The notes under the pieces: generated by a model
Seen by the model: the letters and a program-made list of their open reading frames with translations, nothing else
Told to the model about the DNA's origin: nothing
Databases searched by the model: none
Part shown: positions 24,565 to 32,073 of the stretch, piece after piece
Layout of the letters: every line of letters starts with the position of its first letter
How positions within the stretch are numbered: position 1 is the stretch's first letter
Made by a program: the position numbers and the translations under genes
Assembly: GCA_965198905.1 (NCBI GenBank)
Contig: OZ240678.1
Coordinates: forward strand, 2,294,001-2,358,000
Reading direction: 5' to 3'
From: CAHJWH01 sp965198905
GTDB taxonomy: Bacteria > Pseudomonadota > Alphaproteobacteria > Caulobacterales > Caulobacteraceae
Length of the DNA: 64,000 nt

Positions 24565-25674
24565 TCAGCCGGCCTGTTCCAGCACCACGGCCCGCTCGAC
24601 CATGTCCCACGCCAGGGGCTCGCCGCGTGTCAGGTCGCGGCTTGCGGGCCGGCCCAGCACCTCGGCCAGGTGGCGCGGCGCCAGGCCGAAGCCCGGCCGG
24701 ATCGAGCGCACGTGCTGTGGCCCCAGCCGCACGCCCGCCGCCACGTCGGCCACGACGTACAGGGAGCGGCGATAGCTGCGGTTGGCCTGCTCCTCCACGC
24801 CCCGGGCGTAGACCGCCTCGCCGAGCGCTGCGTGGGCGTCGCGGCAGTCCTGGACCAGGCGGGCGAGTTCGTCCGGCTCCAGGGAGAAGGCGGCGTCCGG
24901 GCCGCCGTCGGCGCGCGCCAGGGTGACGTGCTTTTCGATCACCGCCGCGCCCAGCGCCACCGCCGCCACCGCCACAGTCATCCCCGGCGTGTGGTCCGAC
25001 AGGCCCGTCGCGCAGCCGAAGTCCGCCGCCAGCCGGGCGATCATGCCCAGACGCGCGTCGGCGAAGCGGGCCGGATAGGCGCTGACGCAATGCAGCAGGG
25101 CGACCTCGCCCGACCCATGGGCGCGCGCTGTGGCCAGCGCTGAGGCGATCTCGGCCGGGCTGGTCATGCCGGTGGAGACGATCAGCGGCTTGCCTGTGGC
25201 GGCGGTGCGGGCGATCAGCGGCAGGTCCACCGCCTCGAACGAGGCGATCTTGTAGGCCGGCGCGTCCAGCCCCTCCAGCAGCTCCACCGCCGTCTCGTCG
25301 AACACCGAGGAGAACATGATGATCCCGCACGCCCGGGCGTGGGCGAACAGGGGCGCATGCCAGGCGTAGGGGGTGTGCGCCTCGCCATACAGGTCGTAGA
25401 GCGTGCGCCCGTCCCACAGCCCGCCCTGAAGCCGAAAGCCCGGGCCGTCGTGGTCCAGGGTGATGGTGTCGGGCGTATAGGTCTGCAGCTTGACAGCATC
25501 GGCGCCGGCCTGCGCCGCCGCATCGATCAGGCGGCGGGCGCGGTCGATGTCGCCATTGTGGTTGCCCGACAGCTCGGCGATGACGAAGGGCGCGGCGCCG
25601 CCGCCGATCCGTCGCCCGGCGATGTCGAAGCTGGCCTTGATCTTGGCGGGGGAGGCTGGCACGGACGGCCTCAT
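24565..25674 (-). CDS. pseI: Pseudaminic acid synthase (NeuB family)
   Basis: 369 residues. A NeuB-type TIM barrel starts at APFVIAELSGNHNGDIDRAR and contains DAVKLQTYTPDTITLD, LLHCVSAYPARFADA and GLSDHTPGMTVAVAAVALGA. A C-terminal SAF (antifreeze-like) domain begins after EEQANRSYRRSLYVVADVA. GEAHTPYAWH is the PseI-like variant rather than sialic acid synthase. It would condense an altrose-type sugar with phosphoenolpyruvate for flagellin glycosylation. It lies beside the hook operon and divergent from pseH; no other pse gene is in the window. The exact nonulosonate is uncertain. Confidence 0.85.
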   Translation of the reverse strand: MRPSVPASPAKIKASFDIAGRRIGGGAAPFVIAELSGNHNGDIDRARRLIDAAAQAGADAVKLQTYTPDTITLDHDGPGFRLQGGLWDGRTLYDLYGEAHTPYAWHAPLFAHARACGIIMFSSVFDETAVELLEGLDAPAYKIASFEAVDLPLIARTAATGKPLIVSTGMTSPAEIASALATARAHGSGEVALLHCVSAYPARFADARLGMIARLAADFGCATGLSDHTPGMTVAVAAVALGAAVIEKHVTLARADGGPDAAFSLEPDELARLVQDCRDAHAALGEAVYARGVEEQANRSYRRSLYVVADVAAGVRLGPQHVRSIRPGFGLAPRHLAEVLGRPASRDLTRGEPLAWDMVERAVVLEQAG

Positions 25675-25770
25675 CGGGCATGTTGCGGGTCGCCCGCGGG
25701 GCGCACGCGCGGCAGTCTGGCCCGATCGGCGTTAACGCTTTGTCGCCGTGGCGGCGCATGAGGTTGCGGC

Positions 25771-26325
25771 ATGATCGAGCTGCGTGATTTCGTGGACGAG
25801 GACGTCCACAACCTGTTCCGCTGGCGGCGCGAGCCCGAGGTGGACCGCTGGATGTACGAGCTGCCCCCCGAGCAGTTCACCGCCCACCAGGGCTGGTTCG
25901 ACGCCCTGCGCGCCGATCCCCGGCGCAGGGGCTGGATGATCCAGCTGAACGGCCAGCCCTGCGGCGCCCTGACGCTGGTCGGCATCTCCACCACCCAGCG
26001 CCGCGCCCAGTGGGGCTGGTACATCGGCGAGGCGGAGGCGCGGGGCAGAGGGGCCGGCCGCGCCGCCCAGGCCCTGGGCCTGGACCGCGCCTTCGCCGAA
26101 TACGACCTGCACAAGGTCTGGTCCGAGGTCCCTGCCGGCCACGAGACCGCCCTGAAAGCCCAAGCCGCCGCCGGCTTCCGCCGAGAAGGCTACCTCCGCC
26201 GCCACGCCTTCAAACACGGCGAGTTCCGCGACGTGGTGCTCATGGCGATCCTGGCCGACGAATGGGCGGCGCGGCGGGAAGGGGTGCGGGGAGATTTGGT
26301 GAAGTCGGGGATGATCGGCGGGTGA
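25771..26325 (+). CDS. pseH: GNAT acetyltransferase, probably PseH
   Basis: 184 residues of the RimJ/RimL-like GNAT fold. It starts MIELRDFVDEDVHNLFRWRR and has WGWYIGEAEARGRGAGRAAQ (acetyl-CoA loop) and HKVWSEVPAGHETALKAQAA. This resembles PseH, which N-acetylates the amino sugar in pseudaminic acid synthesis. The neighbouring divergent pseI supports the role. It could be a different sugar N-acetyltransferase of the same pathway type. Confidence 0.75.
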   Translation: MIELRDFVDEDVHNLFRWRREPEVDRWMYELPPEQFTAHQGWFDALRADPRRRGWMIQLNGQPCGALTLVGISTTQRRAQWGWYIGEAEARGRGAGRAAQALGLDRAFAEYDLHKVWSEVPAGHETALKAQAAAGFRREGYLRRHAFKHGEFRDVVLMAILADEWAARREGVRGDLVKSGMIGG

Positions 26326-26339
26326 GCTGGCGCGCCGGA

Positions 26340-26362
26340 AGCCGACTATCTGATAGTCGGCT
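26340..26362. terminator. Hairpin after pseH
   Basis: A perfect 10-bp stem (26340-26349 with 26353-26362) and 3-base loop, 14 bases after the pseH stop. There is no U-tract, so it may stabilise or pause transcript ends rather than terminate. Confidence 0.4.
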
Positions 26363-26403
26363 GTGGGTGGAACGCCGCCATGAGACTGCGTATGCTCCAG
26401 AGC

Positions 26404-26829
26404 ATGAAAACCGGTTCTTGTCTCGCCAGCGCGGTTGGGTCTCTGTTTTGGGCCGTCACATCTGGACTCGCAGGTGCTCAGGACTTCAACGCACCGTCGA
26501 GTCCCTGCCACTCAATAGCCGGAACATCCGATCTGATGGTCTGTCTCGACCGCGCCTTCCGCGCGGCAGACGCTCAGTTAAACAACACATATACGAGTTC
26601 ATTACAGGCGCTCTTACCTGCTGACCGGAAGCGGCTGGTTAAGGCAGAGCGTATTTGGGTTCGATACCGTGATGCCTCATGTGGAGCGGAGCACGATTTG
26701 TTTGAGGGCGGCACTGCCGGCCCGCCCGCTGAGCTTGCTTGTCGCGAAGCTGAAACCAAGGCGAGGGTTATGGCGCTTGAGCGCGCCTATGGCTGGGAGG
26801 TGCTCAAGTTCGGCAAGCGAGGCTCCTAG
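26404..26829 (+). CDS. LprI-like (DUF1311) secreted lysozyme-inhibitor-type protein
   Basis: About 141 residues from MKTGSCLASAVGS with a signal peptide ending near AGAQ. The mature part has the DUF1311/LprI pattern: paired Cys, LMVCLDRAFRAADAQLNNTY, LLPADRKRLVKAERIWVRYR, DASCGAEHDLF. Family members are periplasmic or lipoprotein lysozyme inhibitors; the function here is unproven. The coding sequence is visibly richer in A/T than its neighbours and is followed by a 450-bp gene-free stretch, hinting at acquisition. An ATG at 26380 is possible, but the signal peptide favours 26404. Confidence 0.7.
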   Translation: MKTGSCLASAVGSLFWAVTSGLAGAQDFNAPSSPCHSIAGTSDLMVCLDRAFRAADAQLNNTYTSSLQALLPADRKRLVKAERIWVRYRDASCGAEHDLFEGGTAGPPAELACREAETKARVMALERAYGWEVLKFGKRGS

Positions 26830-27283
26830 GACTCTGACCGCTTAGGGTCGTTCTTTCCCATCAGCCTTTCGCCTGGAAGCGGACTTACCCATTAGAGCGG
26901 CGCCTGGTCATCTGCCGCAGCTCCCCGCCTTCGGCTACCTCTGTGGGCACGGCGGCTCCGATCGAACGGCAGGCGGGACGACAGGACTGCGCAAACCCGG
27001 GGGCCGGAAGGCGCCCAAGAGATTGTTCCCGGTCAAACGGCGCAGCATGAGTGCCCGACATCCAATTAGGTCGTCTCAAAGGCATCGTAGGCCTAGACAA
27101 CGCCCAGGTCCTTGGCAGCGGCGGAAACAACCCCCGCGCAGGACCCGCGCCCTGTGGGGGCGCGTAAGCGTACACGGTCCTTGACATGCGTTCGCCCCAC
27201 GCGGGGAGGCTCCACACCGACGAAGCCGCGCTGAGGCCAGCGCGGCCGGACTCGTTTGGTGTCACCTGTAGCCCCCCCGCCCC
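26830..27283. other. Gene-free region
   Basis: 454 bases with no recognisable gene, terminator or RNA. Short frames on both strands lack family signals. A TTGACA at 27181 on the plus strand has no convincing -10. Confidence 0.5.
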
Positions 27284-27324
27284 CGCTCATCCCGGCGAAT
27301 GCCGGGACCCAGATCGTAAGGCGC
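27284..27324 (+). repeat. Family F repeat, arm A
   Basis: 41 bp beginning CGCTCATCCCGGCGAATGCC. It is an exact inverted copy of 27784-27824, so the two bracket the GIY-YIG gene. It also pairs imperfectly with arm B. Confidence 0.9.
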
Positions 27325-27421
27325 TCCGGTCCGCAGTTCAGCGCCGCCGGTCGCCCGGTGATACGATCTCAACCGCGCAGCTTAGCGGCCTTTCCGATCT
27401 AAATCCCTGGGCAAACCGCGC

Positions 27422-27460
27422 GCTCCGATCCGGGTCCCGGCGTTCGCGGGGATGAGCGGA
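27422..27460 (-). repeat. Family F repeat, arm B
   Basis: A diverged inverted copy of arm A, about 97 bp downstream of it. A and B together form a REP-like palindromic unit at the 3' side of the GIY-YIG gene. Confidence 0.75.
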
Positions 27461-27486
27461 GGGGTTGTCCAAGGTCATGGCTCTGA

Positions 27487-27771
27487 TCAGCAGTTCAGCG
27501 TTTCGTAGAGGTCTTTCCAGGTGGGGTTTTCGGCTTCGATGAGCAGGAGCTTCCAGCTGCGGCGCCATTCCTTCAGCTGTCGTTCGCGAGTGAAGGCGGC
27601 TTCGCGGGTGTCTTGGGGTTCGTACCAGACGAGGCGGTCGCAGCCGTGGCGAGTGGCGAAACCCGGCAGGGCCTTGGTCTTGTGTTCATGGATGCGGCGG
27701 CCGAGGTCGTCGGTCATGCCGATGTAGATCGTGCCGTTGCGCACGTTGGTGGTGATGTAGGTGTAGAACAT
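27487..27771 (-). CDS. Small GIY-YIG nuclease-domain protein
   Basis: 94 residues, essentially only a GIY-YIG domain. The Tyr-rich first strand is MFYTYITTN, then TIYIGMTDDLGRRIHEHK carries YIG and the catalytic Arg. REAAFTRERQLKEWRR supplies the Glu, and EAENPTW the Asn. Such stand-alone proteins are common in alphaproteobacteria and of unknown role; some resemble UvrC N-termini or homing nucleases. The start is 12 bases from a perfect 41-bp repeat whose inverted mate lies beyond the gene's 3' end. That arrangement suggests the gene and repeats may form one mobile unit. Confidence 0.85.
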   Translation of the reverse strand: MFYTYITTNVRNGTIYIGMTDDLGRRIHEHKTKALPGFATRHGCDRLVWYEPQDTREAAFTRERQLKEWRRSWKLLLIEAENPTWKDLYETLNC

Positions 27772-27783
27772 CGCCGATCTCCC

Positions 27784-27824
27784 GCGCCTTACGATCTGGG
27801 TCCCGGCATTCGCCGGGATGAGCG
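27784..27824 (-). repeat. Family F repeat, arm C
   Basis: An exact 41-bp inverted copy of 27284-27324, immediately upstream of the GIY-YIG start and 30 bases after the flavin reductase stop. Confidence 0.9.
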
Positions 27825-27854
27825 TGAAAATGCAAGCTCAGCCCGCGCCGCCCG

Positions 27855-28484
27855 CTACTTTGGTCGCACCATCTTGAACAGGGCTTCGGGGGTGATCTCG
27901 AAGTAGTCGGCCGTGCCGCCGCCGCGAAGGATCGGGTGGGCGGCGGCGGTGTCGTAGGCGCCGTCCACCAGCAGGGTGCGGTCGATGTGGACGGCGACGA
28001 CTTCGCCGAAGGTGATCCAGGTGGTGACGTCTTCGCCCGCGGCGGTCTTCAGCTGGACGATCTGGGTGACCCGGCATTCGAAGTTCACCGGGCTTTCGGC
28101 CACGCGCGGGGGCGCGACCTTGAGGCTGGGCGCGGGCGTCAGGCCGGCGAGGGCGAACTCGTCGACCTCCACGGTGGCGGAAGTGGCGTTCATGGCGTCG
28201 GCGAGCTTGCGGGTGGCGAGGTTCCAGACGAAGGCGCCCCCGGCCTTCGCATTCGCCACGCTGTCCTTCCAGCCGGTGCTGCAGAAGCCCACGATCGGGG
28301 GCTTGTAGTTGAAGGCGTTGAAGAAGCTGTAGGGGGCGAGGTTGCGCCGGCCCTCAGCGTTCACGGTGGAGACCCAGCCGATAGGGCGCGGCGCCACGAT
28401 GGCGTTGAACGGGTCGTGGCTCAGGCCGTGGCCGTCGGCCGGGACGTAGGTGTGCTTGTCGGCCTCCTCGCCCGCCCCGCTCAT
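27855..28484 (-). CDS. Flavin reductase-like domain protein (FMN-binding split barrel)
   Basis: 209 residues. The flavin reductase-like fold is seen in AIVAPRPIGWVSTVNAEG, NLAPYSFFNAFNYKPPIVGF and GAFVWNLATRKLADAMNATS. These proteins bind FMN and reduce flavin or other substrates with NAD(P)H; the substrate cannot be told from sequence. It overlaps the fbp stop as ATGA, so it is translated from the same mRNA as FBPase. No functional link between the two is obvious. Confidence 0.85.
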   Translation of the reverse strand: MSGAGEEADKHTYVPADGHGLSHDPFNAIVAPRPIGWVSTVNAEGRRNLAPYSFFNAFNYKPPIVGFCSTGWKDSVANAKAGGAFVWNLATRKLADAMNATSATVEVDEFALAGLTPAPSLKVAPPRVAESPVNFECRVTQIVQLKTAAGEDVTTWITFGEVVAVHIDRTLLVDGAYDTAAAHPILRGGGTADYFEITPEALFKMVRPK

Positions 28485-29503
28485 GCGGCGTCGCGGTGGT
28501 GGGCGACGACGCGCTCGACCTCTTCTGTGGAGCCCAGCACCACGCCGACGCGCTGGTGCAGCGAGGCGGGATCGACGTCCAGGATCGGCTGGGCGCCGTC
28601 GCTGGCGGAGCCGCCGGCCTGTTCGACCACCCAGGCCAGGGGGTTGGCCTCGTACATCAGCCGCAGCTTGCCGGGGCGTTCGGGCTCGCGCTGGTCCCAG
28701 GGATAGAGGAAGACGCCGCCCCGGGTCAGGATGCGGTGCACGTCGGCCACCATGGCCGCCACCCAGCGCATGTTGAAGTCCTTAGCCCGGGGACCGTCGC
28801 CGCCGGCCAGCACCTCCTCGATGTAGCGCTTCACCGGCGCGGCCCAGTGGCGCTGATTGCTCATGTTGATGGCGAACTCGCGGGTGGTCCGGGGGATGCG
28901 CATGTCCGGATGGGTCAGGGTCCAGTCGCCGCTGCGCGGGTCCAGGGTGAAGCCCGCGACGCCGTCGCCCAGCGTCAGGACGAGCACGGTCTGGGGGCCG
29001 TAGAGGGCGTAGCCCGCGGCCTGCTGAGCCCGGCCGTCCTGGAGAAAGTCCTGCGCGGTCACGGTGCGACCGCGGGGCGCGGGCAGGACCGAGAAGATGG
29101 TGCCGATGGAGACGTTCACGTCGATGTTGCTCGATCCGTCCAGGGGATCGAACAGCAGCAGGTGGCGGCCGCGGTCGTCGGCGCCGGGAAAGACCACCAC
29201 GTCCTCCATTTCCTCCGAGCCGACCGCCACCACCTGGCCGCACTGCTCGGCCGCGCTGACCAGCAGGTCGTTGGAGACCACGTCGAGGGTCTTCTGGGTC
29301 TCGCCCTGTACGTTCTGCGCGCCGGCGCCGCCCAGCATGCCGGCCAGGGCGCCGCGCGCCACCAGGCCGCTGATCTCCGCACAGGCGGCGGCCAGGGCCA
29401 GCATCAGGGCGCGCAGGCTCGCGTCCGCCTGATCCTGGGTGGCGAGATAGCCGGCCAGGGATCGTCCCATCAACGGGTGGCCGGTCGGGGAGGGGTGGGT
29501 CAT
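28481..29503 (-). CDS. fbp: Fructose-1,6-bisphosphatase class I
   Basis: 340 residues. Metal- and substrate-binding motifs are clear: VGSEEMEDVV, LLLFDPLDGSSNIDVNVSIG (the FBPase signature) and the C-terminal GKLRLMYEANPLAWVVEQAG. It hydrolyses fructose-1,6-bisphosphate in gluconeogenesis in the cytoplasm. The ATG at 29503 (MTHPSPTGHPLMGRSL) was chosen because the upstream frame extension has no family similarity. It is divergent from the wecG-type gene with about 205 bp between, and coupled to the flavin reductase gene. Confidence 0.95.
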   Translation of the reverse strand: MTHPSPTGHPLMGRSLAGYLATQDQADASLRALMLALAAACAEISGLVARGALAGMLGGAGAQNVQGETQKTLDVVSNDLLVSAAEQCGQVVAVGSEEMEDVVVFPGADDRGRHLLLFDPLDGSSNIDVNVSIGTIFSVLPAPRGRTVTAQDFLQDGRAQQAAGYALYGPQTVLVLTLGDGVAGFTLDPRSGDWTLTHPDMRIPRTTREFAINMSNQRHWAAPVKRYIEEVLAGGDGPRAKDFNMRWVAAMVADVHRILTRGGVFLYPWDQREPERPGKLRLMYEANPLAWVVEQAGGSASDGAQPILDVDPASLHQRVGVVLGSTEEVERVVAHHRDAA

Positions 29504-29708
29504 GGTCGGGGCTCTTGGCTCGTGTCGCGGAGGCGTGGCGCCCAGCATAGCGGGGCGAAGGCCTGCGCACAGCCTCAAGCCAAGCGCCCGGTCTTGGTGA
29601 ACGGTTTTAAACCACGCTCGATAAGGCCGACTTAGCAGGGCCGGGCGCAGGGTGGGCCCGAGGACGGCGAGGTCCGCGACCGTCGCCGCCGCAGTCGAGG
29701 ACGCCCCC

Positions 29709-30578
29709 ATGTCGAGCGCATCGCTGGAGAAGCGCGCGGACTACCAGGTGAGGGGGCCGTTCCGGCGGACGCGCCGGCCGGAGCAGCGCATCACCCTGCT
29801 CGGCGCCCAGATGGACCTGGTGAAGCCCGAGGAGATGCTGCACTTCGTCCGCGGCTGCGTGGCGGCGCGGGTCAAGGCCATCGTCGCCAACCACAACCTG
29901 CACAGCCTGTATCTGCTGCGCGGCAACCCGCAGATGGCGGCGCTGTACGCGCGGGCGGACGTGGTGGAGGTCGATTCACTGCCGCTGACGCTGTGGGCGC
30001 GCTGGATCTACGGCCGCTCGCGCCGCTTCCATCGCTGCACCTATATGGATTTCCGCACCCTGTTCTGGGACTGGGCGCAGGCGGACGGCTGGCGGGTCTA
30101 TTATCTGGGCGGCAGGCCAGGGATCGTGGACGCGGCGCGAGCGGCGCTGGGCGCGCGCTGGCCAGGACCTGTGATCGGCGGCCGCGACGGCTTCTTCGAA
30201 TGGGGCGGGGTGGAGGAGGCCGACATCCTGCTCGAGATGGCCGCTTTCCGCCCCGACGTGCTGATGGTGGGCATGGGCATGCCGAACCAGGAAGCCTGGA
30301 TCGAGCGCTGCTACGATCGGTTGCCCGACTGCGTGATCCTGCCGGTGGGCGCGGCCTTCGACTACGAGGCTGGCGCGATCCGCACCCCCCCGAGCTGGAC
30401 CGGGCGGCTGGGGCTGGAGGGCGTCTACCGCCTGCTGTGCGAACCGAGGCGGATGTTCGCCCGCTACGTGCTGGAACCCTGGGCGTTGGTGGGGCCGGCG
30501 CTGCGGGACGTGGCGATGCGCAACGCGCTACGGCGGCGGCACGCGCCGCCTCCATACACGCCAATGGCGGCGGAGTAG
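29709..30578 (+). CDS. WecG/TagA/CpsF family glycosyltransferase (HfsJ-like)
   Basis: 289 residues. Family motifs are ITLLGAQMDLVKPEEMLHFV, AIVANHNLHSLYLLRGNPQM, VYYLGGRPGIVDAARAAL, and DVLMVGMGMPNQEAWI followed by VGAAFDYEAGAIRTPP. These GT26 enzymes move an amino-sugar onto a lipid-linked acceptor at the inner face of the membrane. In Caulobacter a member, HfsJ, works in holdfast polysaccharide synthesis. That role is a possibility here, not shown. The gene is isolated from other polysaccharide genes. Confidence 0.88.
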   Translation: MSSASLEKRADYQVRGPFRRTRRPEQRITLLGAQMDLVKPEEMLHFVRGCVAARVKAIVANHNLHSLYLLRGNPQMAALYARADVVEVDSLPLTLWARWIYGRSRRFHRCTYMDFRTLFWDWAQADGWRVYYLGGRPGIVDAARAALGARWPGPVIGGRDGFFEWGGVEEADILLEMAAFRPDVLMVGMGMPNQEAWIERCYDRLPDCVILPVGAAFDYEAGAIRTPPSWTGRLGLEGVYRLLCEPRRMFARYVLEPWALVGPALRDVAMRNALRRRHAPPPYTPMAAE

Positions 30579-30615
30579 GGCGCTCTCGAAAAGAGGCTGT
30601 TGCAGAACGCGATCT

Positions 30616-30727
30616 GCGTCCTTCGAGACGCCCCCTTGGGGCTCCTCAGGATGACGAGTGTGGGTGGATTGCACCAACCTCCGTCATGCTGAGGAGGGCT
30701 CTCCTAGAGCCCGTCTCGAAGCACGCA
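30616..30727. repeat. Dispersed composite repeat, family A, copy 2
   Basis: About 112 bp, CTTCGAGACGCCCCC...CTCCTCAGGATGACG... CGTCATGCTGAGG...CGTCTCGAAGCACGC. It lies between the WecG-type gene and the carD stop and matches the copies at 141 and 45844. Confidence 0.85.
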
Positions 30728-30760
30728 GGCGTTCGCAACACTCCCGCAAGGAGCGAGGGT

Positions 30761-31264
30761 TCAGGCCGCCTTGACGAGCGACTTGGTCAGCAGGTTCACC
30801 GCGGCGTCGCGGTCGATCTGTTCGATGGCGGCGACCTCGCGGGCCATGCGGTCGAGCGCCGATTCGTACAGCTGACGCTCTGAATAGGACTGTTCCGGCT
30901 GGTTGTCCGCGCGGTGCAGGTCGCGCACCACTTCGGCGATGGAGATCAGGTCGCCGGAATTGATCTTGGCCTCGTACTCCTGGGCTCGCCTGCTCCACAT
31001 GGTGCGCTTTACCCGGGCGCGACCCTTCAGGGTGGTCATCGCCTTGGACACCACATCGGAGCCCGCCAGCGAGCGCAGCCCGGCGGTCTTGGCCTTTTTG
31101 GTCGGTACACGGAGCGTCATCTTCTCGTGGTCGAAGCCAATCACGTAGACCTCCAGAGCCATGCCCGCGACCTCCTGGGTCTCCACGGCCATGATCCGGC
31201 CGACCCCATGGGCGGGGTAGACGACGTGATCGGAGACAGCGAAGTTATCAGCGCTGAGGGTCAT
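30761..31264 (-). CDS. CarD/CdnL-family RNA polymerase-binding regulator
   Basis: 167 residues. The N-terminal Tudor-like RNAP-interaction domain includes VSDHVVYPAHGVGRIMAVET and MALEVYVIGFDHEKMTLRVP. The helical C-terminal DNA-binding domain has KRTMWSRRAQEYEAKINSG, the conserved Trp motif, then LISIAEVVRDLHRADNQPEQ. CarD/CdnL stabilises open promoter complexes, especially for ribosomal RNA. In Caulobacter CdnL is needed for normal growth and morphology. The ATG at 31264 (MTLSADNFAVSDHV) matches the family better than an upstream one. Confidence 0.93.
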   Translation of the reverse strand: MTLSADNFAVSDHVVYPAHGVGRIMAVETQEVAGMALEVYVIGFDHEKMTLRVPTKKAKTAGLRSLAGSDVVSKAMTTLKGRARVKRTMWSRRAQEYEAKINSGDLISIAEVVRDLHRADNQPEQSYSERQLYESALDRMAREVAAIEQIDRDAAVNLLTKSLVKAA

Positions 31265-31599
31265 GGACTTTCCTTCAAAGGTCCTGCGCGAGCCGCACGC
31301 CGCTGGGCGCACGGACCGCTGGCCGTCCCACAGGCCCTGACTGAACCCGGCGCGCCAAACGGGCGAACGGCTTGCAGTCGAGTTCCTGATGAATCAAAAC
31401 GCCTGGCGACCATGGTCGGAGTGCATCTTGAACGGACGGCGGATTGCGACAATCGATGAGCGGCGCAGGTCGAAAAGCTCCGTCTTCATCGTGAAAAGAC
31501 GTAGCACAATTGCCGCTGCAATAAAAGATGCGGGGAACCGATCCACCTGATGGTGAAATGCTGCTCCCGCGGAGGTCGACTTTCGCGGTATCGGAGGCT
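31265..31599. other. Gap between carD and fdxA
   Basis: 335 bases upstream of carD. It probably holds the carD promoter and the fdxA 3' end. A weak hairpin (CGTCTT with AAGACG, about 31482-31502) might end the fdxA transcript. No further gene is recognised. Confidence 0.4.
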
Positions 31600-31941
31600 T
31601 CAGGCGCCCTTGCCCGGCGCCGAGTCGAAGTATTTTTCGAACTTGTCCGTCTCGCGCTCGAAATCGGCGCGGTCCGCGGGAGGCGTCCCCTTCACGGTGA
31701 TGTTCGGCCATATCTTGGCGTAATCGGAATTGATCTTCAGCCACTTGCCGTCGGGCTCGTCCTCGGTGTCCGGTTTGATCGCGTCCACCGGGCACTCCGG
31801 CTCGCACACGCCGCAGTCGATGCACTCGTCCGGATTGATGGCCAGAAAATTCTCGCCCTCGTAGAAGCAGTCCACCGGACACACCTCCACACAGTCCATG
31901 AACTTGCACTTCACGCAGGCGTCGGTGACGATATAGGTCAT
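31600..31941 (-). CDS. fdxA: 7Fe ferredoxin FdxA
   Basis: 113 residues. It opens MTYIVTDACVKCKFMDCVEV and has two cysteine clusters (C-x2-K-x3-C type with CPVDCF, then CIDCGVCEPECPVDA). These ligate a [3Fe-4S] and a [4Fe-4S] centre, as in the Azotobacter FdI type. A long C-terminal extension follows, ending DKFEKYFDSAPG. It is a small cytoplasmic electron carrier. In many alphaproteobacteria fdxA sits by carD, as here, and the pairing is a useful synteny marker. The start ATG at 31941 is unambiguous. Confidence 0.95.
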   Translation of the reverse strand: MTYIVTDACVKCKFMDCVEVCPVDCFYEGENFLAINPDECIDCGVCEPECPVDAIKPDTEDEPDGKWLKINSDYAKIWPNITVKGTPPADRADFERETDKFEKYFDSAPGKGA

Positions 31942-32073
31942 GGCTCTTTTGGGGCTCGGATACGCGGCCGCATCGGCGAGGGCGGACATTCCAGCCTGAG
32001 CCTCGCCTGTCAATGCGTCTGCATCCGCCGACCTGCGCAGCCGTTCGCGCGGCTCCGTCGTTGAGGCGTGTCC

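Noticed and set aside
26640..26700. A tRNA-like TTCGATACC stretch
   Set aside because: No cloverleaf arms or CCA-adjacent acceptor stem could be drawn; it lies inside the LprI-like gene.
27093..27290. Short minus-strand frames in the 26.8-27.3 kb gap
   Set aside because: No recognisable family, and low-complexity Arg/Gly/Pro composition typical of chance frames in GC-rich DNA.
31394..31909. A 171-residue frame opposite and beyond fdxA
   Set aside because: It is a shifted frame of fdxA; no similarity of its own.
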